DNA of 54,700 nt from NCBI GenBank assembly GCA_013389055.1, contig JACAEC010000009.1, positions 1 to 54,700 on the forward strand, in the 5' to 3' direction. The position numbers and the translations under genes are program-made. This stretch comes from Hydrogenophilaceae bacterium (GTDB lineage Bacteria > Pseudomonadota > Gammaproteobacteria > Burkholderiales > Thiobacillaceae). The notes below the pieces were generated by a model that worked only from the letters and a program-made list of their open reading frames with translations, was not told where the DNA came from and did not search any database. Each line of letters opens with the position of its first letter. Position 1 is the first letter of the stretch. Shown one piece after another: positions 1 to 11,567 of the stretch.

Positions 1-87
1 AACGCCAGCGGCCTGGCGCTGCTGCACAAGCCGGTGGCACCGAGCCGGCTGCAGGCGCTGCTCGCGGCCCTGCTGCTGCGCGCCTGA
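1..87 (+). CDS. C-terminal end of a hybrid sensor histidine kinase/response regulator (truncated by window edge)
   Basis: Frame 1 reads NASGLALLHKPVAPSRLQALLAALLLRA*; the 'LLHKPVAPSRLQALL' segment resembles the end of a receiver domain (conserved Lys-Pro). Confidence 0.6.
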   Translation, partial: NASGLALLHKPVAPSRLQALLAALLLRA

Positions 88-129
88 CCGGACGCCCGGG
101 CGGCAAAGCCTCCGGCGTGGTCTAATATG

Positions 130-145
130 AAGACCGCGACGTCTT
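130..145. promoter_or_regulatory. Inverted repeat AAGAC-N6-GTCTT upstream of nifJ, just after a TAATAT -10-like hexamer
   Basis: Sequence tcTAATATgAAGACcgcgacGTCTTaaata, about 20 nt before the ATG at 165. Confidence 0.35.
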
Positions 146-164
146 AAATACCGGGGTGCTCCAT

Positions 165-3735
<3,571 letters not shown>

Positions 3736-3743
<8 letters not shown>

Positions 3744-4749
3744 CCTGTCCACCGAATATCTCGGGCTCCGGCTTAAGAACCCCTTGGTGCCCTCGGCCTC
3801 GCCATTGTCGAAGAGCCTGGGCAAGGCGCGCCAGCTGGAGGATGCCGGCGCCGCGGCCATCGTCATGTACTCGCTGTTCGAGGAAGAGCTGCGGGTGGAG
3901 GAGGCGATGGCCGAGCGCTTCCTGCTGCATCCGGAACTCGGCCACGGCGAGGCGTCCGGATTTTTGCCGAGCATGGGGCATTTCTGGAACGTCCTGGACC
4001 GCTACCTGGAGCAAATCCAGCGACTCAAGGAGAGTCTGGATATCCCGGTCATCGCCAGCCTCAACGGCATCTCGCTCGGCGGCTGGGTCGATCTCGGGAT
4101 CGAGTTGCAGCGGGCCGGCGCCGATGCCCTGGAACTCAATGTCTACCATATCGCGGCCAATGCCGAAGATTCCAGCGAGGCGGTCGAACAGCGTTATATC
4201 GAACTGCTCAAGGAATTACGCCATGCGGTGTCGCTGCCCATCGTCATGAAGTTGTCGCCGTTCTTTTCCTCTCTGCCGAATTTCATCCGGCGCCTGGAAG
4301 CGGCCGGCGCCAACGGCGTCGCCCTGTTCAACCGCTTCTACCAGGCCGACATCGACCTCGACAGCTTGGCGATGGCGGACAAGCTGCATCTGTCCACGCC
4401 CGACGACGCCTTGTTGCGCCTGCGCTGGATCGGCATCCTGCATGGTCGCACCCGCCTGAATCTGGCGGCCACCGGCGGCGTGCACGGGTCTGAGGAGGCC
4501 TTGAAGATGCTGTTGGCCGGGGCCGACGTGGTGCATCTGGCCAGTTGCCTGCTGCAGCATGGCCCGGAACGGTTGAGCGAAATCTTGCGCGGGATCGAGG
4601 CCTGGATGGTCGAGCGCGAATATGCATCGGTCAGTCAGTTGAGGGGCAGCATGAGCCAGCGGAACCTGCCCGATCCGGCCGCTTATGCCCGGGCCAGCTA
4701 TGTGCGCGTGCTCGACAGCTATTCGCCGCCGCCGGGTGTCTGGCGTTGA
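3736..4749 (+). CDS. Dihydroorotate dehydrogenase-like (FMN, TIM-barrel) protein, PFOR-associated
   Basis: 'VDLSTEYLGLRLKNPLVPSASPLSKS', 'LPIVMKLSPFF', 'AATGGVHGSEEALKMLLAGADVVHLAS'; start overlaps the nifJ stop. Confidence 0.88.
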
Positions 4750-4764
4750 ATCAGGAGACCGCTG

Positions 4765-5865
4765 CTAGTCCTTGAAGCGCTGGGCGATGCCATTGAACTG
4801 GTCGGCGATGGCGATGAAGGCATCGGCCAGGTCCGGATCGAAATGCGAGCCTTTGCTCTCGGAGATGATTTCGACCGCCTTCTCGTGTGGGAAGGCCGGC
4901 TTGTAGACCCGCTTGCTGATCAGGGCATCGTAGACGTCGGCCACGGCCATGAGCCGGGCCGAGAGCGGAATGGCGTCGCCGGAGAGTCCCAGCGGGTAGC
5001 CGCTGCCGTCCCACTTTTCATGGTGGGCATAGGCGATCTCGCGGGCCACGCGCAGGAAGGAGGTCGATGAATCGAGCTTGGCCTCGGCCGCCAGGATGGC
5101 GTCGCGGCCCAGTGTGGTATGGGTTTTCATCGTCTCGAACTCGTCGGGATCGAGCTTGCCCGGCTTGAGCAGGATATGGTCGGGGATGCCGACCTTGCCG
5201 ACATCGTGGAGCGGGGCGGACTTGTACAACAGGTTGATCTGTTCCCAAGGCAGCTGCGTCCTGAAGCGCGGCTGATCCTTGACGTGGCTGGCCAGGGCCT
5301 TGACGTAGTTCTGGGTGCGCAGGATGTGGTTGCCGGTCTCGTTGTCGCGGGTCTCGGCCAGGCTGGCCAGGTCCAGGATGGTGGTGTCTTGCGCCAGGAT
5401 GACGTCTTCCGCGAGTTTCAGCAGTTCTGCCGTGCGTTCGGCCACGCGCTGTTCGAGCAGGGTGTTCTGATTGCGTAATTGGTCGCTGGCATCCTTCAGC
5501 GACAGGTGGGTATTGAGGCGGGCTTCCAGGATCGGCGGGCTGATCGGCTTGGTGATGTAGTCCACCGCGCCCAGCTTCAGGCCATAAGTCTCGTCCTCGA
5601 TGCTGGAGCGGCCGGTCAGGAAGATGACGGGGATATGGCTGGTGCCCGGCATCGACTTCAGCCGCTGGCAGGCCTCGTAGCCGTCCATGCCGGGCATTTC
5701 CACATCGAGCAGGACCAGGTCGGGCAGATTGCCCCGCGTGATCAGTTCGAGGGCGGCCTCGGCCGACTGGGCGGACAGGACGCGGTACTGCTCGCCGAGC
5801 AGGGCGCTGATGATCTCGATGTTCTCGGCCTGATCGTCGACGATCAGGATGCTGTTCTTTGCCAT
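4765..5865 (-). CDS. Response regulator with HD-GYP output domain (RpfG-type c-di-GMP phosphodiesterase)
   Basis: REC 'ILIVDDQAENIEII...LVLLDVEMPGMDGYEAC...TKP'; HD-GYP 'LHDVGKVGIPDHIL', 'HHEKWDGSGYPLGL'. Confidence 0.94.
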   Translation of the reverse strand: MAKNSILIVDDQAENIEIISALLGEQYRVLSAQSAEAALELITRGNLPDLVLLDVEMPGMDGYEACQRLKSMPGTSHIPVIFLTGRSSIEDETYGLKLGAVDYITKPISPPILEARLNTHLSLKDASDQLRNQNTLLEQRVAERTAELLKLAEDVILAQDTTILDLASLAETRDNETGNHILRTQNYVKALASHVKDQPRFRTQLPWEQINLLYKSAPLHDVGKVGIPDHILLKPGKLDPDEFETMKTHTTLGRDAILAAEAKLDSSTSFLRVAREIAYAHHEKWDGSGYPLGLSGDAIPLSARLMAVADVYDALISKRVYKPAFPHEKAVEIISESKGSHFDPDLADAFIAIADQFNGIAQRFKD

Positions 5866-5913
5866 GGCAGTCTTGGCTCTGATGTGGGTATCGTTGGCAA
5901 GTGGCGATCGTTT

Positions 5914-7062
5914 CTAGGAGACCTTCTTCAGCCCCTCGAGTACGGACGAGAATTGCCCCTCGAAATCCAGTCCGCGCTCGAACAGCTGGAGGGCCTCTTC
6001 GACCGAGGCGTGTACGGTGTCGGCCACCGCCTTTTCCTGGCCTTCGGTCAGGCCCAGATAGACATACAGCTTATTCATGTTCTCGGTCAGGTTGTGCAGG
6101 ATGTAGCGGGTATCCGACTGTTGTTTGCGGTATTGCTCGCGCAGGTTCTCGATCGCCGACACCGTCTGTTGAGCGGCACGCTTCTGCTGGTCGACGTGAT
6201 GCATGACAGCCTCGCGCAGCATGATCGCGTTGGCGCTGGCCTCGACCCCTTCGGCGATGTAGGCGGCGTTGTCGCGGATTCGGCCGCAAAGGTCCGGGTT
6301 GTCGAGCGGCATGTTGTTCACCAGCAGCGAGGCATGCGGGTAATTGATGATCATGCGGCTCTTGAACTGGAAGATTCGGTCGAGCGAGTGGGTCTTGGCG
6401 AAGACCGAGGTCTCCAGTTCGGAGGCATGGCCCCTGGGCGCGAAGGTGTGGCAGGCGCCGGCGGTGCGGACCTGCACCAGGGCCTCCAGGCCGTATTCGT
6501 CCATGGCTTCGATGGCCATCTTGGCCAGGGACTCATAGTCGTTGCAGGTGAAGCAATTGCGCAGGAACTTGAGGACCACGCCGCTCTCGCCCAGGTTGGT
6601 GAGAAAGCTCATGGCCATCTGCTGGATGGAGTTCTTCTCCTGGGTCAACTGCTCGCGCTCGGCCTTGAGGTCGATGGCGATCTGGGCCTTGCGCAGCAGC
6701 TCTTCCGGCTCGAACGGCTTGATGATGAAGTCGACCCCGCCGACCTCATAGGCACGCATCCGCTCCTCGAGGCTGTCGTGGGAGGAGACGAAGATGACCG
6801 GCACGAAATGGACGTCCGACTGCTCTTGCAGGGCCTGGCAGGTGTCATAGCCGTCCATGCCCGACATCTCGATGTCGAGCAGGACCAGGTCGGGTTTGTA
6901 GTCGGGCACGATCTGCAGGCAGGCCTCGCCGGAGTCGGCGATCCTGACCTCGAAGTCGTCGGACAAGGCCGCCTCCAGCATGCTGGCGACGATCGGGTCG
7001 TCGTCGGTGATCAGGATCTTCTTCTTGTCGCTCGCGGCATCAAGATCGAATGTGCTGTTCAT
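5914..7062 (-). CDS. Response regulator with receiver domain and unrecognised ~250-aa C-terminal output domain
   Basis: REC 'KILITDDDPIVASML...LVLLDIEMSGMDGYDTC...FIIKPFEPEELL'; the remainder lacks recognisable HTH, HK, GGDEF, EAL or HD motifs. Confidence 0.85.
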   Translation of the reverse strand: MNSTFDLDAASDKKKILITDDDPIVASMLEAALSDDFEVRIADSGEACLQIVPDYKPDLVLLDIEMSGMDGYDTCQALQEQSDVHFVPVIFVSSHDSLEERMRAYEVGGVDFIIKPFEPEELLRKAQIAIDLKAEREQLTQEKNSIQQMAMSFLTNLGESGVVLKFLRNCFTCNDYESLAKMAIEAMDEYGLEALVQVRTAGACHTFAPRGHASELETSVFAKTHSLDRIFQFKSRMIINYPHASLLVNNMPLDNPDLCGRIRDNAAYIAEGVEASANAIMLREAVMHHVDQQKRAAQQTVSAIENLREQYRKQQSDTRYILHNLTENMNKLYVYLGLTEGQEKAVADTVHASVEEALQLFERGLDFEGQFSSVLEGLKKVS

Positions 7063-7113
7063 GTTGTAGAGCTCCCTGTTGATATATAGCGTATTTGCTT
7101 ATGAGTTCCTATG

Positions 7114-10100
7114 CTACCAGCGGCCGGCAAGCCGGTCGCGCAACATGGCGGTGATTGCGTCCAGCGCTTGTTGCAGTATGGCAAATTTGCTCTGGTAGTC
7201 ACTGGCGCCCTGCTTCAACGCGGCCTCCAGAGCGCTGGCAGCCTGATACACCTCGCTGATGCCAAGGTTGCCCGCGGCACCCTTCAGCTTGTGGGCGGCT
7301 TGCCTGGCGGCCTCGTGCTCGCCCCGCTTGAGGGCAGCGCCAATGACGCTGGCGTCCTCGCCATGGCTGTCGACGAAGGTCTTGAGCATGCGCAGATAGA
7401 AATCCGCCTTGCCGCGGACCCGCGCCAATGCGCCAGCGACGTCGATGCCCGGCAGGGCAGGCAACTCGACGCTGCTGGGCAAGGTTGCTGCGGGGTCGCT
7501 GGGCTCGCTGGCTGGGGTCTGCTTGCGCTGGCACCAGTCGACCAGGGCGGCATAAAGCTTGTCGGGCTCGACCGGCTTGGTCAGGTGGTCGTTCATGCCG
7601 GCCTGCAGGCTGCGCCGGCGCTCCTCATCCAGGGCATGGGCGGTCATCGCCAGAATCGGCAGCTTGGCATAGGCGGCCTCCTCGCGGATCCGGCTGGTCG
7701 CCTCCAGGCCGTCCATCTCGGGCATCTGGATGTCCATCAGCACGATGTCGTAATAATCGGGCGCCTGGCCGGTCACCATGGCCAAGGCCTGGACGCCGTC
7801 ATCGGCCAACTCCAAGGTGGCCCCGGTCGGCTCGATCAGGCCGCGCATGATCTCCTGGTTCAGGGCATTGTCTTCCGCCAGTAGGATGCGGCAGCCAGCC
7901 AAGCTGGGCAGGCGGCTGACCTTGCTGGTGCGGCCGATCGCCTCGTGATTGAGCGAATAGAGGTTTTCCAGGCATTCCTGCAGGTCGCTCAAGAGCAGGG
8001 GGGTCTGCAGGCAGGTGTGCCGCAGCTTGGGGCAGGCCACACACTGGGCATCCTGGGGCGAGCGATGCAGCAGGGAAACGACATGGGGTCGCATCGCGGC
8101 GACCGAGGACCTCAGCTGGTTGTCCGGCTCGGGCTGGCAACTGGGCTTGGCGATGCCGTTGTCGAGCAAGACCAGCGAATAAGGCGCCTGCCCGGCGGCC
8201 TGCAAGCTGCGCGCCGCCGCCTCGGCGCTGTCGGCACGCTCGGTGGCGAAGCCGAACTTGTTCAGGATGCGGTCGATGAAGTCGGCGGTCGTCGCATGGC
8301 TCTCCACGATCAAGGCCCGCAACCCGGCCAGATTGGCCGGCACCGAGAAGGGCTGCACTGCCCGGTTGATCTTGAGCACGGCATTGAACATGAAGGTGGT
8401 GCCTTGGCCCGGCTGGCTGTAGACGACGATGCCGCCGCCCATCATTTCCACCAGGCGCTTGCTGATGACCAAGCCGAGCCCGGTGCCGCCGTAGCGCCGG
8501 GTGGTGGAGACATCCGCCTGGGTGAAGGGCTGGAACAGATGGTTCATTTGCGCTTCGGTCATGCCGATGCCGGTGTCCCGCACGGAAAAGCGCAACTCGA
8601 TGTCATCGTTGTCCCGTAGCGCCTCGATATCGATATCCAGCTGGACCTCGCCGGTCGAGGTGAATTTGATGGCATTGCTGATCAGATTGATCAGGATCTG
8701 ATTCAGCCGCAAGGGGTCGCCGACCAGGTGCATCGGCAGATATTCGTTGTGGGTGAATACCAGTTCGAGGCCCTTTTCGCCGGCCCGGTGGCGCATCAGG
8801 GTCGACAGGTCCTCCAGCAGGTCGGAGAGGCTGAACGGGATGCTTTCCAGGGACAGCTTGCCCGCCTCGATCTTGGAAAAATCCAGGATGTCGTTGACGA
8901 TGCCGAGCAGGGAGGCGCCGGAACGGTAGATCTTCTCGACATAGTCGCGCTGCTTGGGCTCCATGGAGGATTGCAGGCAGAGGTGGGCCATGTTGAGCAC
9001 GGCGTTGAGCGGGGTGCGGATTTCATGACTCATGTTGGCCAGGAACAGGCTCTTGGCTCGGCTGGCGGTCTCGGCCGCTTCCTTGGCCAAGCGCAGATTG
9101 TCGGCGATGCGCTTCTGTTCGCGGTTGTCGGTCACGGCATGGGCGAAATAGATCGGCTGCCCTTTCTTATCCAGCATCAGCAGGACGTCGTGCCAAGTGG
9201 AGATGGTTTCGCCGTCGATATTGACCAAAGTGAGTTCACCCTGCCAACTGCCGTTCTGCAGGACCTGGGGCAGGGCGAGGGTTTCAAGCGTCTGCACCGA
9301 TTCCGGCGTCATGTGGTCGGAGAATCGGGTATTCAGGGCCTGGTCGATCCGGTGCACGCCCAGCATTTTCCGGAGCGAATCGTTAAGGTAGGCGAGTTTG
9401 AGGTCTTCGATGCGGGCCCAGCCGAAGCCGGTCAAGGAGGAGTCGGCATACCAGCGGAATATCGTCAGTTCCTTGAGGGCCTGGCCCAGGTCGTGGGTGC
9501 GCTCGTCGATCAGGGCCTGCAGGTGCTTGCGGTGCCGCTCGAGTTCCTTTTCCGCCGCAATGCGCTCGGTGATGTCGATGATGAGCGCGACGTAGGCCTG
9601 GCGGTTCTGGTAGTGCGATTTGTGCAGATGGACCTCGACATCATACAGGCTGCCGTCCTTGCGCCGATGCCGGGCCTGAAACTTGATCTTGGCACCTGCG
9701 TCGGCCTGCAGTGGTTCCAGCAGATGCTCGAAGGTCGCCTGGTCCATGCCGGGTTTGATGGCGATCGGGGTGAGCTGTTGAAACTCGGCGAGCGAATAGC
9801 CGATGTTGTCGAGGGCGCCGCGGTTGGCATAGATGAACCGGTAGGACTTGGCATCGAAGATGTAGATTTCGTTCAAGGATGATTCGATGATGCGGCTGAG
9901 GTCGACGATCTTTTCCTCGGCGGTCTTTTGCGCGGTGATGTCGACATGGGTACCGACAACACGGTAGGGCTTGCCGTCGGCATCCCTGAGCGCAAGGCCG
10001 CGGCCCAGGATCCAGAGATAGTGGCCCTGTTTGTGGCGGAATCGGTATGTCGCCTCGTAGGACGGGGTCCGGCCCTGCAGATGGGCGTCGAGGGCGGCCT

Positions 10101-11184
10101 TGGCGCTGTCGAGATCGGCCGGATGGATGCGTGCGCTCCACTCTTCCGGGGCATCGCTGATCTCGTCGGCCAGATAACCGATCATTTCCTTCCAGCGCGG
10201 CGAGTAGTAGGTCCGGCCGGCGAGAATGTCCCAGTCCCAGAGCCCGTCGGTCGAGCCGCGCATGGCCAGGTCGAAGCGCTCCTGGCTGGTGCGCAGCGCA
10301 TGTTCAGTCTGCTTGCGATCGCTGACATCGATGGCGGTGAGGATGATCCGCTGGACGACATCGTTGTCGATGACCGGCGAGAAGGAGGCGCTGTAGCTGC
10401 GCAAATGGCCTTGCGGGTCTGGGATGCTGTATTCGGTTGCCTGTGCCTGGCGGGTTGCCACAACCGCGTCGAGCAGCGACTGGATGGCGGGCTGCTGTTC
10501 CTTGGGAAACCAGTCGAGTAGACGGGTGCCGATCACCTGGCTAAAGAGCAAGCCCGGGTAGGTCCGATTGGCATATTCGATGATGCCGCCGGGCGAGATT
10601 TCATAGAGATAGACCGTAGTGTTCTCGGTGATGGCGCGTAGGCGGGCCTCGCTGCTGCGCAGTTGGTCTTGTTCCAGGCGCAGGGCATCGTTGGCGGCAT
10701 TGAGTTCCGCGATCTTGTGTTCCAGCTTGCGGGCCAGCACCTGCTGGTGCTTGCGCAGGAACTCGGTCTCGCCCTCGAGCGCCCCCGCGGCATTGGGCTC
10801 GGCCCGAGCCGGGCTTGCTTCGAGGAGCCCTTCGATGGTCCGCAGCAGGTCTTCCGGTTGTTGCGGCTTTTTCAGGTACAGCCGGGCGCCGAGGCTGAGC
10901 CCGAATTCGATGTCCTTTGCTTCGGTGTAGGTGGCGGTGTAGATGACGATCGGAATCGAGCGCAGCCTCGGGTCCCGTTGCCACTGCCGGCACAATTCGA
11001 AACCGTCCATCACCGGCATGAGCAGGTCGGTGATCAGCAGGTCGGGCGGGTGCAACCGGGCCTTCTCGATCGCCACGGCACCGTTGTCGGCGGTCTCGGT
11101 TTCATAACCGTGGCCGCTGAACAGCACCTGCAGCATGTAGCGGTTCTGGGCGACGTCGTCGACGATGAGGATGCGCGGCATCAA
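7114..11184 (-). CDS. Hybrid sensor histidine kinase: REC-PAS(x4)-HisKA-HATPase-degenerate REC-REC-HPt
   Basis: N-term REC 'RILIVDDVAQNRYML'; PAS-type blocks; 'FLANMSHEIRTPLNAVLN'; HATPase 'GTGLGLVISKRLVEMMGG'; C-term REC 'RILLAEDNALNQEIM...VLMDIQMPEMDG'; HPt 'AAHKLKGAAGNLG'. Confidence 0.94.
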   Translation of the reverse strand: MMPRILIVDDVAQNRYMLQVLFSGHGYETETADNGAVAIEKARLHPPDLLITDLLMPVMDGFELCRQWQRDPRLRSIPIVIYTATYTEAKDIEFGLSLGARLYLKKPQQPEDLLRTIEGLLEASPARAEPNAAGALEGETEFLRKHQQVLARKLEHKIAELNAANDALRLEQDQLRSSEARLRAITENTTVYLYEISPGGIIEYANRTYPGLLFSQVIGTRLLDWFPKEQQPAIQSLLDAVVATRQAQATEYSIPDPQGHLRSYSASFSPVIDNDVVQRIILTAIDVSDRKQTEHALRTSQERFDLAMRGSTDGLWDWDILAGRTYYSPRWKEMIGYLADEISDAPEEWSARIHPADLDSAKAALDAHLQGRTPSYEATYRFRHKQGHYLWILGRGLALRDADGKPYRVVGTHVDITAQKTAEEKIVDLSRIIESSLNEIYIFDAKSYRFIYANRGALDNIGYSLAEFQQLTPIAIKPGMDQATFEHLLEPLQADAGAKIKFQARHRRKDGSLYDVEVHLHKSHYQNRQAYVALIIDITERIAAEKELERHRKHLQALIDERTHDLGQALKELTIFRWYADSSLTGFGWARIEDLKLAYLNDSLRKMLGVHRIDQALNTRFSDHMTPESVQTLETLALPQVLQNGSWQGELTLVNIDGETISTWHDVLLMLDKKGQPIYFAHAVTDNREQKRIADNLRLAKEAAETASRAKSLFLANMSHEIRTPLNAVLNMAHLCLQSSMEPKQRDYVEKIYRSGASLLGIVNDILDFSKIEAGKLSLESIPFSLSDLLEDLSTLMRHRAGEKGLELVFTHNEYLPMHLVGDPLRLNQILINLISNAIKFTSTGEVQLDIDIEALRDNDDIELRFSVRDTGIGMTEAQMNHLFQPFTQADVSTTRRYGGTGLGLVISKRLVEMMGGGIVVYSQPGQGTTFMFNAVLKINRAVQPFSVPANLAGLRALIVESHATTADFIDRILNKFGFATERADSAEAAARSLQAAGQAPYSLVLLDNGIAKPSCQPEPDNQLRSSVAAMRPHVVSLLHRSPQDAQCVACPKLRHTCLQTPLLLSDLQECLENLYSLNHEAIGRTSKVSRLPSLAGCRILLAEDNALNQEIMRGLIEPTGATLELADDGVQALAMVTGQAPDYYDIVLMDIQMPEMDGLEATSRIREEAAYAKLPILAMTAHALDEERRRSLQAGMNDHLTKPVEPDKLYAALVDWCQRKQTPASEPSDPAATLPSSVELPALPGIDVAGALARVRGKADFYLRMLKTFVDSHGEDASVIGAALKRGEHEAARQAAHKLKGAAGNLGISEVYQAASALEAALKQGASDYQSKFAILQQALDAITAMLRDRLAGRW

Positions 11185-11567
11185 TCGGTCTTTCGCAAAT
11201 GCACTGGCAAATACCGCTCGATCTGGGCGACGAAGTTATCCGGGTCGACGGGCTTTTCGATGTAACCGTCACAGCCGCTGGCGAGGGCGCGCTCGCGATC
11301 GCCGACCATGGCATACGAGGTCACGGCGACGATCGGGATGGTCGCCAGGCTCGGGATTTTTTTCAGGATGCGGGCAACCTGGTAGCCGTCCATGCCGGGC
11401 AGTTGAATATCGAGCAGGATGAGGTCCGGCGGCGCCTCGGTCGCCAGCTTGATGCCTTCGCTGCCGTCCGCGGCCAGGGTCACGGCATAGCCCTCGGCCT
11501 CCAGGAGATAGCGGACGAGGTATTGGTTCTGCTCGTTGTCCTCAATGTAGAGAATCTGGGTCTTCAT
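11181..11567 (-). CDS. Single-domain response regulator (CheY-like)
   Basis: 'QILYIEDNEQNQYLVRYLLEAEGY...LILLDIQLPGMDGYQVAR...EKPVDPDNF'; 4-bp overlap with the downstream kinase. Confidence 0.92.
   Translation of the reverse strand: MKTQILYIEDNEQNQYLVRYLLEAEGYAVTLAADGSEGIKLATEAPPDLILLDIQLPGMDGYQVARILKKIPSLATIPIVAVTSYAMVGDRERALASGCDGYIEKPVDPDNFVAQIERYLPVHLRKTD

Noticed and set aside
5479-7089. Other long shadow ORFs (e.g. 5479-7089, 8728-9882, 13054-14478, 19287-20360, 25588-27264, 28489-30186, 30392-32443, 50202-51593)
   Set aside because: All are opposite or overlapping well-supported genes and have the same compositional signature of antisense high-GC frames.
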